Shown: positions 36,884 to 46,083, counted from the first letter of the stretch. The stretch: DNA of 64,000 nt from Comamonas sp. JUb58 (GCF_004364775.1 NZ_SOAL01000020.1:1-64000); one strand, 5' to 3'. Program-made: numbers and translations. The notes: generated from the letters alone by a model not told the origin.

Positions 36884-36921
36884 ATCACCTATAAAATCCA
36901 AATATCAGATATAGAGGTGAT
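36884..36921. promoter_or_regulatory. Nested palindromes in the LysR/amidohydrolase divergent promoter
   Basis: Outer inverted repeat ATCACCT (36884-36890) / AGGTGAT (36915-36921) encloses an inner perfect palindrome ATATC-A-GATAT (36902-36912). The right outer arm contains the AGGTGA ribosome site of the LysR gene (ATG 36924). The arrangement fits a LysR autoregulatory/activating operator. Inferred from symmetry only. Confidence 0.5.
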
Positions 36922-36923
36922 GC

Positions 36924-37811
36924 ATGGATTTTCTGCGTTTGCAGTACTTCATGGCGGTGGCCCAGGCCCAGAGCTACAGCAAGGCCGCTGCGGCGCTGAA
37001 CCTGAGCCAGCCGACCTTGAGCCGCCAGGTGCAGCTGCTGGAGGCCGAGCTGGGCCAGCCGCTGCTGGAACGCCATGGCCGGGGCGTGCGGCTGACCGAA
37101 TCGGGCAAGGCCATGCTGGCCCATGGGCGCAGCATCAGCGCAGCCGTGGATGCCGCCAAGGCTGACATGGCCGACCGCCTGCAAAGCCCGCGCGGCAAGG
37201 TGCGGCTGGGCCTGCCGCCGCTGGTGGCCAGCCTCATCACGCCCGATGTGGTGCAGCAGTTTTTGCAGGCCTGCCCGGATGCCTCGATCATTGTCGAAGA
37301 GAGCCTGAGCATTCGCCTGCGCGAATGGTTGCTGGCCGACCGCCTTGATGTGGCCGTGCTGTTTGACCCCAGCCCCACCCCGCAGCTGTTGACCGAGCTG
37401 CTGACGCGCGAGCCCCTGGTGCTGATCAGCACCCGCCCCTTGCCCGAGCGGGTCAAGGTCGCCCAGCTGGTGGACTACCCGCTGGTGCTGCCCAGCCGCC
37501 CGCAGGCACTGCGCATGATTTTTGACGACGCGGTGGAAGACCAGCAGCTGCCGCTGCGCATCGTTGCCGAGGTCGATTCCATCAAGATGGTGCTGTCCTT
37601 GGTCGCCCGCAATGTGGGCTGCTCGGTGGTGCCCGCCAGCGCTGTGAAGACCTGGCCGGGCAGCGCGCCGGTGTTCACCGCCCAGGTCAGCCATCCGGTG
37701 ATCCGCAACCGCATCGTGCTGGCCACACCGGCAGCCCGGCCGCACAACCGCCTGGTCAAGGCCGTGCACGGCATTCTGAAGCCGCTGATGAAGCAGCACT
37801 TCAGCACATAA
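36924..37811 (+). CDS. LysR-family transcriptional regulator
   Basis: A 295-aa regulator with N-terminal winged helix (MDFLRLQYFMAVAQAQSYSK, SQPTLSRQVQLLEAELGQPL) and a periplasmic-binding-protein-like effector domain from about residue 90 (GKVRLGLPPLVASLI). It is divergent from the amidohydrolase gene, so it very likely controls the 33-37 kb operon. AGGTGA sits 3 bp from the ATG, within the palindrome. Effector unknown; the effector domain resembles CatR/NAC-type members. Confidence 0.93.
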   Translation: MDFLRLQYFMAVAQAQSYSKAAAALNLSQPTLSRQVQLLEAELGQPLLERHGRGVRLTESGKAMLAHGRSISAAVDAAKADMADRLQSPRGKVRLGLPPLVASLITPDVVQQFLQACPDASIIVEESLSIRLREWLLADRLDVAVLFDPSPTPQLLTELLTREPLVLISTRPLPERVKVAQLVDYPLVLPSRPQALRMIFDDAVEDQQLPLRIVAEVDSIKMVLSLVARNVGCSVVPASAVKTWPGSAPVFTAQVSHPVIRNRIVLATPAARPHNRLVKAVHGILKPLMKQHFST

Positions 37812-37920
37812 ATCCTCACCGTTGCAGCGCACGCCCCAGCGGCATCTGCAGCCGCCAGAGGCTGCTCGGCGGCTATTTATTTCAGAAATTCTTGAAATGT
37901 CCGGTACACATCAGGCAGCG

Positions 37921-37960
37921 ATGGACTTTATTTCTCACCACAATGGACATTTTTTCTCAC
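37921..37960. repeat. Two 18-bp direct repeats, period 22 bp, upstream of PQQ dehydrogenase
   Basis: ATGGACTTTATTTCTCAC (37921-37938) and ATGGACATTTTTTCTCAC (37943-37960) match at 16 of 18 positions and start 22 bp apart, about two helical turns, so a dimeric protein could bind one DNA face. They lie about 120-160 bp before the dehydrogenase ATG. A near-palindrome TTCA-GAAATTCT-TGAA lies about 25 bp to the left. Likely an activator/repressor site. Confidence 0.6.
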
Positions 37961-38077
37961 ACAAGACAAGGCCTGTAGCAAGGACCGCCCAGGACCTTCT
38001 GCACAGCACCCCATCCCGGGCGTTGTGCAGAGGGTTCTCCGCCGTCTGCCCAGGCCCACAACCATTCGAGGATCGAT

Positions 38078-40516
38078 ATGACTCAACAAGCACGGTCACC
38101 GTCACTGGCGGTGCGCCTGCTGCTCGGCATTCTGGGCGCAGTGCTGGCCATAGCCGGCCTGGCCTTTCTGGTCGGCGGCGGCAAACTCATCAGCCTGGGT
38201 GGCAGCTGGTACTTTTTGCTGGCGGGCCTGGGCTTGCTGCTGTCGGGCGTGCAGGTGCTGCGCGGCCGCCGCTCGGGCGGCTGGCTGTACCTGGCTACCT
38301 TTGCGGCCACGGTGCTCTGGGCCCTGGCTGAAGTGGGCCTGGACTACTGGAGCCTGGTCTCGCGCCTGCTGGCGATGACCTTTGGCGCAGCGGTGGTCAG
38401 CGCCTGCCTGCCGCTGCTGCAAGCGGGTACGCCGCGTGCGCGCAGCAACAAGGGCCCGCTGGCTTTGGCAGGGGTGCTGTTGCTGGTGGGCCTGGTCAGC
38501 TTTGCCTCCATGTTCCAGATCCATCCTGAGGTGCAGAACCAGGCCGCCATCAGCCGCAAGCCGGTGGATGCCGCCAGCGCGCAAAAGGACTGGAGCCACT
38601 ACGGCAATGGCAGCAATAACGACCGCTTTGCGGCGCTGGACCAGATCAATGTGGACAACGTCAACCAGCTGCAAGTGGCCTGGACCTTCCACACCGGCGA
38701 TGTGCCCAAATCCACCGGCGCCGGTGCCGAAGACCAGACCACGCCGCTGCAAGTGGGTGACAAGGTCTTTGTCTGCACCCCCAGCAACAACGTGATTGCG
38801 CTAGATGCCGATACCGGCAAGCAGCTGTGGCGCCACGACACCAACTCGCATGTGGGTGGTGTCTGGGAACGCTGCCGAGGCCTGGCCTACTTTGATGCCA
38901 ATGCGCCGCTGCCGGTGCCGCAGGTGGCGGGCTCGTCGCCCGTGCAGCCCGTCGCGCTGCCCGCTGGCGACCAGTGCCAGCGCCGCATTGTGATGAACAC
39001 CATCGACGCGCGCCTGTTTGCCATCAATGCCGACAACGGCGAGCTCTGCGCCGGCTTTGGCAACCAGGGCATTGTCGATCTGAAGCAAGGCCTGGGCAGC
39101 ATCGCCAACCCCGCTTACTACACCCTCACATCGGCCCCCACCGTGGCCGGCACCACCATCGTGATCGGCGGCCGCGTGGCCGACAACGTCCAGGTCGATA
39201 TGCCCGGCGGCGTGATCCGTGGTTTTGATGTGATGACTGGCGCGCTGCGCTGGGCCTTTGATGCAGGCTCCAACACGCCCAACGAGGTGCTGGCCCCTGG
39301 TGCCACCTACACGCGCTCGTCCGCCAATGTGTGGGCCGGTACCACCTACGACCCCAGCTCCAACACCGTCTACCTGCCCATGGGCTCGCCCTCGGTCGAT
39401 CTGTACGGCGTGCCCCGCTCCGCAGCCGATCTGAAGTACGGCGCCTCCATCCTGGCGCTGGATGCCACGAGCGGCCATGAGAAATGGGTCTACCAGACCG
39501 TGCACAACGATCTCTGGGATTTTGATATTCCGATGGCCCCGACCCTGATCGACTTCCCCAAAAAGGATGGCAGCACCACGCCCGCACTGGTGGTGGGCAC
39601 CAAGGCCGGCCAGATCTTTGTGCTGGACCGCCAAAGCGGCCAACCGCTGACCCAGGTGGACGATGTGCCCGTCAAGCCCGCAGGCATTGCCGGCGAGAAA
39701 TACGCCCCCACCCAGCGCGTCTCCGTCGGCATGCCGCAGATTGGCACGCAGACCCTGACCGAAGCCGACATGTGGGGCGCCACGCCGCTGGACCAGCTGA
39801 TCTGCCGCATCAAGTTCAAATCGATGCGCTATGAAGGCCTGTTCACGGCGCCGTCCACCGATGTGTCGCTGAGCTTCCCCGGATCGCTGGGCGGCATGAA
39901 CTGGGGCGGTATCTCGGCCGACCCAAACAACCACCTGATCTTTGTCAACGACATGCGCCTGGGCCTGTGGGTGCAGATGATGCCGCAGCAAGCCAAAGCC
40001 ACACTGTCTGACGGCGGCGAGCAACCCAACACCGGCATGGGCCAGGTGCCGCTGGGTGGAACACCTTATGCGGTGATCAAGGACCGCTTCATGTCGCCGC
40101 TGGGCATCCCCTGCCAGAAGCCCCCGTTTGGCACGCTCTCCGCCATCGACATGAAGACCCAGCAAGTGGTCTGGCAAGTACCCGTGGGCACCGTGCAGGA
40201 CACCGGCCCGATGGGCATCAAGATGCGCCTGCCTTTGCCAGTTGGCCTGCCCACCTTGGGCGGCAGCCTGTCCACCCAGGGCGGTCTGGTGTTCTTTGCC
40301 GGCACGCAGGATTACTACCTGCGCGCCTGGAACACGGCCAACGGCCAGGAGATCTGGAAGAGCCGCCTGCCGGTGGGCAGCCAGGGCGGCCCGATGACCT
40401 ACCAATCGCCCAAGACAGGCAAGCAGTATGTGTTGATCTCCGCCGGCGGCGCGCGCCAGTCGCCCGACCGTGGCGACTATGTGATCGCCTACGCCTTGCC
40501 TGACAAGGCCCGCTAA
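38078..40516 (+). CDS. Membrane-bound PQQ-dependent dehydrogenase (glucose/quinate/shikimate family)
   Basis: An 812-aa quinoprotein with four to five N-terminal membrane helices (residues 1-145) and a periplasmic eight-bladed PQQ propeller. Motifs include DWSHYGNGSNNDRFAALDQI, AGTTYDPSSNTVYLPMGSPS, and HNDLWDFDIPMAPTLIDF, whose Asp aligns with the catalytic Asp466 region of E. coli glucose dehydrogenase, and GGSLSTQGGLVFFAGTQDYY near the end. It passes electrons to ubiquinone. Substrate (quinate, shikimate or a sugar) is not decidable here. A terminator follows, then a TetR gene. Confidence 0.9.
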   Translation: MTQQARSPSLAVRLLLGILGAVLAIAGLAFLVGGGKLISLGGSWYFLLAGLGLLLSGVQVLRGRRSGGWLYLATFAATVLWALAEVGLDYWSLVSRLLAMTFGAAVVSACLPLLQAGTPRARSNKGPLALAGVLLLVGLVSFASMFQIHPEVQNQAAISRKPVDAASAQKDWSHYGNGSNNDRFAALDQINVDNVNQLQVAWTFHTGDVPKSTGAGAEDQTTPLQVGDKVFVCTPSNNVIALDADTGKQLWRHDTNSHVGGVWERCRGLAYFDANAPLPVPQVAGSSPVQPVALPAGDQCQRRIVMNTIDARLFAINADNGELCAGFGNQGIVDLKQGLGSIANPAYYTLTSAPTVAGTTIVIGGRVADNVQVDMPGGVIRGFDVMTGALRWAFDAGSNTPNEVLAPGATYTRSSANVWAGTTYDPSSNTVYLPMGSPSVDLYGVPRSAADLKYGASILALDATSGHEKWVYQTVHNDLWDFDIPMAPTLIDFPKKDGSTTPALVVGTKAGQIFVLDRQSGQPLTQVDDVPVKPAGIAGEKYAPTQRVSVGMPQIGTQTLTEADMWGATPLDQLICRIKFKSMRYEGLFTAPSTDVSLSFPGSLGGMNWGGISADPNNHLIFVNDMRLGLWVQMMPQQAKATLSDGGEQPNTGMGQVPLGGTPYAVIKDRFMSPLGIPCQKPPFGTLSAIDMKTQQVVWQVPVGTVQDTGPMGIKMRLPLPVGLPTLGGSLSTQGGLVFFAGTQDYYLRAWNTANGQEIWKSRLPVGSQGGPMTYQSPKTGKQYVLISAGGARQSPDRGDYVIAYALPDKAR

Positions 40517-40552
40517 GCACGCAGGGTCCAGCCTGCCCCCGACCCGAAAAGC

Positions 40553-40585
40553 GCCATGGCCTGCACTGCAAGCCATGGCTTTTTT
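40553..40585 (+). terminator. Rho-independent terminator after PQQ dehydrogenase
   Basis: Stem GCCATGGC (40553-40560) / GCCATGGC (40572-40579), 11-nt loop, followed by six T (40580-40585). It ends the dehydrogenase transcript and excludes a longer start of the downstream regulator inside the hairpin. Confidence 0.85.
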
Positions 40586-40651
40586 GTCCCCCGGTCTGGG
40601 CGGGGAGCGCGCATGTTACGCTTGCCCGCTTGTGTCCACGGAGATCCGGCA

Positions 40652-41335
40652 GTGAGCAAGCAGCAAGGCCAGCAAGAGCCAACCCCTCAAGACCCCCAGG
40701 CAGATGAGACCGGCGCATCGGCAGGCATGCGCCAGGCCTTGCTCGATGCCGGCAAGACCGAGTTTGCCAACTATGGCTATGACGGCGCCCGGCTCGAACG
40801 CATCGCAGCCAAGGCCGGCTGCGCCAAGCGCATGCTGTACTACTACTTCGGCAACAAGAAGGATGTGTACCTGGCCGTCATCGAGCAAAGCTACACCGAC
40901 ATCCGGGCCTCCGAAGAAAGCCTGAACCTGGACGCGCTAGAGCCGCTGGAAGCCCTGCATGCGCTGGCCCAGAAAAGCTTTGACTACCACGCCAACAACC
41001 AGGCCTTCACCCGCCTGGTATTGCAGGAAAACTTCCAGGGCGGCGAGATGCTGGGCCAGGTCTCCAACAACGAATCGCTGCGCCGCGCGGCCCTGACCCC
41101 TCTGGAGCGCATCCTGGAACGCGGCGTGGCCCAGGGCCTGTTCAAGCCCGACGTCACTGCCACCGATGTGCACTACCTGATCTCCGCCCTCAGCGGCTTT
41201 CGCATCGACCATGCCGCCACCTGGCGCAGCCTGCTGCAGGTGGACTTGCTGGGCGACGCCTTGCGTGAGCGGCATCTGCAGATGCTGCTGGACCAGGTGG
41301 ATGCGCTGGTGTGTGTGCGGGCGGCACCAGGCTGA
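40652..41335 (+). CDS. TetR-family transcriptional regulator
   Basis: A 227-aa repressor-type protein with an N-terminal helix-turn-helix (RLERIAAKAGCAKRMLYYYF then GNKKDVYLAVI, about 50-80) and a helical ligand domain. I choose GTG 40652 (MSKQQGQQ) because GGAG is 8 bp upstream. The Gln/Pro-rich first 30 residues are disordered. It is downstream of the PQQ dehydrogenase but separated by a terminator, so it has its own promoter. Target unknown; it may act on the dehydrogenase or elsewhere. Confidence 0.88.
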   Translation: MSKQQGQQEPTPQDPQADETGASAGMRQALLDAGKTEFANYGYDGARLERIAAKAGCAKRMLYYYFGNKKDVYLAVIEQSYTDIRASEESLNLDALEPLEALHALAQKSFDYHANNQAFTRLVLQENFQGGEMLGQVSNNESLRRAALTPLERILERGVAQGLFKPDVTATDVHYLISALSGFRIDHAATWRSLLQVDLLGDALRERHLQMLLDQVDALVCVRAAPG

Positions 41336-41348
41336 GGATGGACGCAAC

Positions 41349-41373
41349 AACACGGCCCGATGCGCCGTGTTTT
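41349..41373 (+). terminator. Terminator after tetR gene
   Basis: Eight-bp stem AACACGGC (41349-41356) / GCCGTGTT (41364-41371) with 7-nt loop, running into TTTTG. It lies 14 bp past the TetR stop. Moderate strength; it could also serve the convergent hydrolase gene. Confidence 0.6.
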
Positions 41374-41469
41374 GCCGCAAGTTTTGCACCGGCCTCAGCG
41401 TGGGCCAGTGCAAAAATCATTGCTCCCTTGCCTGTGGCACCCGAGCACCAGGGCCAGCGCCATCAGAGA

Positions 41470-42840
41470 TCACTGCGGACGCTGACGTGCAGCGACACGT
41501 GTGGACAGTGCCGGTGACGTGTAGCTCGCATCAAAGCTACAACCCTTGCCGTAGGTCGCTTCCAACGTCAGGCAGGCACTGGCGATGCCGGAAGGCGTGG
41601 GCTTGGTATCGTTGTTCACCCACTGCAGCAGCGCGTCCATCAGCGCAGGATAGGTGGGATCGCTGATGAAGCTGTGGGTGCCGTTTGTCGTGAAGGTCTG
41701 CACCAGACGAGCAGCACTGCCGCCTTCTTGCATCACCTCGCGGAAACGAGAATCGAGCTCCACAAACGCGGTCGGGTCGCTGATCCATTTGGTGGACAGC
41801 ACCGGCACAGGAATCTTGCCGACCGGGTCGGTGTCGGTGGCGAACGTCTGGTACGCGGCGGGATTGGCTTTGTAGCGCAGCACGCCGGCGTTCAGGGCCG
41901 CATCGTCGGCAGAGCCGGTGTAGACCGCGCCTTCATTGCCGAAAGGGCTCTCGCCGCCGGTGCGCTTGGCGGAGATATCCTGGAAGTGCATGGTCGCCCA
42001 GTTCATGTGCGACTGGATGGCGCTCTCCGGAATCTTGATCACATTGACGATGGTCTGGATTTTGGCCTTCTGCTCGGGGGTGCGCTCGGCAGCGGGCTTG
42101 TTGAGCGCCAGGCATTCGTTGACGCGCAGCGCCACATCCGCCTGCTTCATCGTGACATTGGCGGGCAGGCCGAGGTTGAGTGCATAAGGCTGTTCGCTGG
42201 GGCGCGGGTGGTTGCCACACAGGTACTGGTAGACCACGCGCAGGTCGAGCCGGAAATCATAGGAACGTGTGCCCCCACCCAGCACTCCGCTGGTGAGCAA
42301 AACACCATCGTAGGGACGCTCGCCCACGGTATCTAGCGTGAACATCTCCGCGCCCTTGGCGGCCACACCAGCGCCCCAAGACTGGCCATGCAAGATGGTC
42401 TTGCTGGGGATCGCCACATGCTTGCGAAAGATGCCGCGCAGACGTTCCGTGTCTTCAGCGGCAGCGCGCACTTCCACCCCGCCCTGGCGGTAGGAAGAGC
42501 CCGCCCATGCGTAGCCTGACTTCACCATGATGGACCAGCGGGTCAGGTCTTCCATGGAGCGGTCCAGATCGGGCGCGGCGAGATCGGGCCCTCCATGCGC
42601 ATGCATCACCAGGATGCCATTCCACTTTGCCGGCACTGCAATCATGTAGAACGCGCCCTTGGAGTCGCGGCCGGACAGGCATTTCGCGTCGGTGGGCACA
42701 TCGGCAGGGCAGGTAGCCGTCACCGGTGCTGCCTCGTTGGAGGTGGAAGGCCCTTGCAACACCAGGGAGCCGTCGCCGCAGCCGCTGAGCGCGAGCAGCG
42801 CCAGCAGGGGCAGGCCGAGTTTGGGAAGGTGTGATTTCAT
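41470..42840 (-). CDS. Exported alpha/beta hydrolase lipoprotein
   Basis: A 456-aa lipoprotein: leader MKSHLPKLGLPLLALLALSG with lipobox LSGC. The hydrolase part shows GILVMHAHGGPDL, nucleophile elbow LHGQSWGAGVAA (Ser about residue 156), a possible acid near STKWISDPTAF and a catalytic His in TNGTHSFISDP. The long helical insertion between them resembles tannase/feruloyl-esterase-like or S9-type hydrolases, but I cannot place it in a named family. It is divergent from a LysR-Bug pair, suggesting it releases a carboxylic acid from an ester outside the inner membrane. Confidence 0.78.
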   Translation of the reverse strand: MKSHLPKLGLPLLALLALSGCGDGSLVLQGPSTSNEAAPVTATCPADVPTDAKCLSGRDSKGAFYMIAVPAKWNGILVMHAHGGPDLAAPDLDRSMEDLTRWSIMVKSGYAWAGSSYRQGGVEVRAAAEDTERLRGIFRKHVAIPSKTILHGQSWGAGVAAKGAEMFTLDTVGERPYDGVLLTSGVLGGGTRSYDFRLDLRVVYQYLCGNHPRPSEQPYALNLGLPANVTMKQADVALRVNECLALNKPAAERTPEQKAKIQTIVNVIKIPESAIQSHMNWATMHFQDISAKRTGGESPFGNEGAVYTGSADDAALNAGVLRYKANPAAYQTFATDTDPVGKIPVPVLSTKWISDPTAFVELDSRFREVMQEGGSAARLVQTFTTNGTHSFISDPTYPALMDALLQWVNNDTKPTPSGIASACLTLEATYGKGCSFDASYTSPALSTRVAARQRPQ

Positions 42841-42990
42841 GGTTTGTCTCCTATCAAGCGTTTTTTATGTGTGCGGCTCCTCGCCAGGCTGGCGGACCAG
42901 CGCTTGGGCTGCGAGGGCTTTCCTATTCTTGGTCGGCTTGCGAAATATTTCAAAGATTTCTAAGATATCAACTGCATACTTTTTAAATAT

Positions 42991-43908
42991 ATGGAACTGC
43001 GTCATCTCCGGTACTTTCTTGCGGTGGCCGAATGCGGCCATATCACGCGTGCCGCAGAGCGCCTGGGTATCCAGCAGCCGCCGTTGTCGCAGCAGATTCT
43101 GGCGCTGGAGAACGAGCTGGGCAGCGCGCTGTTTCGTCGCCATCCCAAAGGCGTGGACCTCACCGATCTCGGTCATGAGTTGCGCGCAGAAGCCGAGCGT
43201 CTGCTTGGCGACTTTGGCGCCATGCAGCAGCGCATCGAGGCGTTTGCGCGCGGTGAGCGCGGCCATCTGCGCATTGGCTTCACCAGCTCGGCGGCGGCAC
43301 ATGCCTTCACCCCGGAGGTGCTGCGCACCTGCCGCAAGTCACACCCCGATATCGTGCTGAGCGTCAGCGAGAACAACGCCGCTGAAATCACCGAAGCCGT
43401 CGCTGCGCAACGTCTGCATTGCGGCTTTTTGCGCGTTCCGGTGGCACACCCGGAGGGATTGGCGTTCGAGCCCCTGCTGCGGGAAGAAGCGCTGCTGGCC
43501 ATTCCGGTGGACCACCGGTTGGCGCACAACAACGCCCAGCCCGTCATGCTGGATGAGCTCGATGGCGAGAAACTGGTGCTGGTGCGCAGGCCCGGTGCGC
43601 CGGGCCTGTATGCCAATCTGCTGGCGCTGTGTGCACAACGCCATGTCCATGTGGAGGTGGCCGCCGAAGTCGAACGCATGATGACCAATGTGAACCTGGT
43701 GGCTGCAGGCGTGGGCTTGTCCATTGTTCCGGCATCGATCAAAGGATCACATCGCCATGCCGTGGTGTATCGCTCGCTCGATCCGTCCCTCGACCTATGG
43801 GCGCCGTTGACCCTGGTGTACCGCGCGCATGACTGCGATGGCCCGCTGGGCACGGTGATCGCCTTGGCCAAGAAGCTGGCCAAGCGCCATGCCGCCAAAA
43901 GCAGGTGA
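42991..43908 (+). CDS. LysR-family transcriptional regulator
   Basis: A 305-aa LysR protein: MELRHLRYFLAVAECGHITR and QPPLSQQILALENELGSALF form the helix-turn-helix domain, then an effector domain from RGHLRIGFTSSAAAHAFTPE. Divergent by 150 bp from the exported hydrolase and followed 4 bp later by a Bug receptor, it probably governs both. The gap contains GAAATATTTC (42942-42951), a possible half-operator. The AT-rich region before the ATG lacks a clear ribosome site. Confidence 0.92.
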   Translation: MELRHLRYFLAVAECGHITRAAERLGIQQPPLSQQILALENELGSALFRRHPKGVDLTDLGHELRAEAERLLGDFGAMQQRIEAFARGERGHLRIGFTSSAAAHAFTPEVLRTCRKSHPDIVLSVSENNAAEITEAVAAQRLHCGFLRVPVAHPEGLAFEPLLREEALLAIPVDHRLAHNNAQPVMLDELDGEKLVLVRRPGAPGLYANLLALCAQRHVHVEVAAEVERMMTNVNLVAAGVGLSIVPASIKGSHRHAVVYRSLDPSLDLWAPLTLVYRAHDCDGPLGTVIALAKKLAKRHAAKSR

Positions 43909-43912
43909 ATCG

Positions 43913-44905
43913 ATGTCCGCATGGTCCAAGCTGAACCCCGCAAACGTCCAACGATGGTCGCGCAGGGCCATGCTGCTGAGTGGCTTGGTGGGCACATCGC
44001 TCCCGATCCCCAAGGGTTGGGCCGCCCAGAGTAGGCCAGGCGTGGGCCTCAAGATTCTGGTGGCCTATCCCCCCGGCGGTGTGAGCGATCTGGTGGCGCG
44101 CGCCTTGGCCAAAGCCATGGCCGACCAGCTCCAGGCGCCGGTGATCGTCGAGAACCGGCCCGGCGCGAGTGGAACCTTGGCGCTGGAACTTCTGCAACGC
44201 AGTCCGCCCGATGGCCAAACGCTGGTCCTTACCGCCGCCGCTGCCGTGGGCCTGGTACGCCACGCGGCTGCGCGGCGTGCCTCCAATAAAGCGGCCGCGG
44301 CACCATTGCCGGTGCAGCCCGTGGCGGGTGTCATGCGCACGCCGCTGCTCCTGGTGGGCACCTCCGCGCTCGCACCCTCTGCTTTCGCCGACATGGTCGA
44401 AGCGGCGCGCAAGCACCCCGGCATGCTGCGCTGGGCGACAACGGGTGAAGGCACGACGGGGCACACCGTCTTGCAACGCGTCAGTCAGCTTGCGGGCGTG
44501 CGCATCACGCACATTCCGTACAAGGGCGGCGGGCAGCAATTGACCGATGCGCTCGGTGGCCACTTCGAGCTGCTGTCGACCAACGTCGCACCGAGCCAGC
44601 TCAGCGCCTTGCGTGACGGGCGCTTCAAGGCCTTGGCGGTAGGCGCACCACATCGCCTGCCCGTGCTCCCCGATGTGCCGACCCTCGCAGAGCTGGGTTA
44701 CCCATCCGCCAATCTGGATTCCTTGTTCGGGCTCTTCGCCCCACCGGCTACGCCCTCCCAGGTGGTGCTGCGTCTGCACGCAATGGTCGAGCAAGCGCTG
44801 CGCTCGCCTGCCCTTCGCCAGAGCTTGCTCGATGCCAACAACCAGCCCTACGAGGGCTCGGTGCAGGACTTTGCACGGCAGGTGGAACACGAAACCGATC
44901 GTTGA
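43913..44905 (+). CDS. Bug-family receptor (second copy)
   Basis: A 330-aa periplasmic solute receptor of the TctC/Bug type from the ATG at 43913. It has a Tat-like leader (RWSRRAMLLSGLVGTSLP) and then the signatures ILVAYPPGGVSDLVARALAK and APVIVENRPGASGTLALELL. It starts 4 bp after LysR, so one transcript. There is no permease. It likely binds an aromatic or dicarboxylic acid linked to the divergent hydrolase. Confidence 0.9.
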   Translation: MSAWSKLNPANVQRWSRRAMLLSGLVGTSLPIPKGWAAQSRPGVGLKILVAYPPGGVSDLVARALAKAMADQLQAPVIVENRPGASGTLALELLQRSPPDGQTLVLTAAAAVGLVRHAAARRASNKAAAAPLPVQPVAGVMRTPLLLVGTSALAPSAFADMVEAARKHPGMLRWATTGEGTTGHTVLQRVSQLAGVRITHIPYKGGGQQLTDALGGHFELLSTNVAPSQLSALRDGRFKALAVGAPHRLPVLPDVPTLAELGYPSANLDSLFGLFAPPATPSQVVLRLHAMVEQALRSPALRQSLLDANNQPYEGSVQDFARQVEHETDR

Positions 44906-45228
44906 TCCAAGCTGGTTGGTATGAGATGTTTGGACCGGTGCATGGGGGTTACCCATCCGGATCTGTCGAGGTTTACACCCCATCCATATCGACAATCCCG
45001 GCCGCTGATCCGCAGATGCGGCTGTAAGAAAGGTGTGCTTTTACAACAAACTCCCGCCTTTTCCCATCTGCGTTTTCCCCAGGTCGGCACAAATTAGAAC
45101 GAGTGTGCTTTTTTTGCTGAAATTCAGCGCTAACCCTGTCGACATTGCCTGCCCAGCTTCCTATGCTCTGTCTTCGAGACAAGCCAGATTTGACGATCGT
45201 TCAAACAGCAACCCAAGGAGACAAAGCA
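44906..45228. other. 323-bp gap upstream of ompW with promoter
   Basis: A candidate sigma-70 promoter has -35 TCGACA (45139-45144) and -10 TATGCT (45162-45167) with 17-bp spacing. A perfect palindrome GCTGAA-A-TTCAGC (45116-45128) lies just upstream and GTCT-TCG-AGAC (45170-45180) at the expected transcript start. The left two-thirds shows no coding frame or repeat that I recognise. Confidence 0.5.
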
Positions 45229-45954
45229 ATGAAACAAGCCAAGAAATGGATGTGGCTGGCGGCCACCGCCTTGCTCGCAAGCAGCGCTTACGCCCAAAAG
45301 GCAGGCGACTGGGTGTTAGGTGCCGGGGCGCTCAATTATTCGCCCCAGGACAAGAGCAAGCCGCTGACCTTCACGGAGCCCTTTGAACGCCAGATTCCTG
45401 GCTCAGGCGCCGATCTGAAAAGCTCCACCACCTTGGGCTTGAACGTGCACTACTTCCTGACCGACAACTGGGCGGTCGAAGGCGTGCTGGGCATTCCACC
45501 GCGCCTCAAGCTCAATGGCGCGGGCACCTTGGCCCCTATTGGTGAGCTGGGCAATGCGCGCCTGTATGCACCTTCCCTGCTGGGCAAGTACTTCTTCGGC
45601 AATGCCGATGACAAGTTCCGCGTTTCGCTGGGTCTGGGTGTCACCTACTCGCAGTTCCGCAGCGTGCGCCTCAGCAGCGGCCTGCAGAACACGCTGGGCG
45701 GCGCCATCGGTGCGCCTCCAGGGGTTGCCAAGACCACCGCCAAGATCGACAGCCAGTGGGCGCCCGTCTTCAACATCGGTGCCAACTACGCGATCGACAA
45801 GAACTGGGGTATCACCTTCTCGGTGTCCTATGTGCCAATGAAGACCGACGCCAAGCTGACCACCACCGTCAATGGCAACAAGGTGGCATCGTCGCAGACC
45901 CGCCTGACCCTGGATCCGATCATTCCGTTCCTGTACGTCACCTACAAGTTCTGA
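45229..45954 (+). CDS. ompW: OmpW-family outer-membrane protein
   Basis: Eight-stranded beta-barrel porin, 241 aa, with signal peptide MKQAKKWMWLAATALLASSA cleaved near AYAQK. Family features are LGLNVHYFLTDNWAVEGVLG, APSLLGKYFFGNADDKFRVS and a C-terminal LDPIIPFLYVTYKF ending in Phe, the BAM recognition residue. AAGGAG lies 7 bp before the ATG. Members move small hydrophobic molecules, fitting the catabolic genes around it. A strong terminator follows. Confidence 0.93.
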   Translation: MKQAKKWMWLAATALLASSAYAQKAGDWVLGAGALNYSPQDKSKPLTFTEPFERQIPGSGADLKSSTTLGLNVHYFLTDNWAVEGVLGIPPRLKLNGAGTLAPIGELGNARLYAPSLLGKYFFGNADDKFRVSLGLGVTYSQFRSVRLSSGLQNTLGGAIGAPPGVAKTTAKIDSQWAPVFNIGANYAIDKNWGITFSVSYVPMKTDAKLTTTVNGNKVASSQTRLTLDPIIPFLYVTYKF

Positions 45955-46056
45955 TTTTCCGTGAGGAGAAGCCCGTAGCGCATGCGCTGCGCCCAACAAG
46001 TGGCCTGCATTCGATGAACGCCACAGCATGCGGTGGCTCCAAGCCATCTTTTGCCA

Positions 46057-46083
46057 CCCTGCTCCATGAGCAGGGTTTTTTTT
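46057..46083 (+). terminator. Rho-independent terminator after ompW
   Basis: Perfect stem CCCTGCTC-CAT-GAGCAGGG followed by eight T. Textbook terminator about 100 bp after the ompW stop. Confidence 0.9.

Noticed and set aside
40556..40651. Longer N-terminus for the TetR regulator
   Set aside because: Would start inside the dehydrogenase terminator hairpin; the GTG at 40652 has a well-spaced GGAG.
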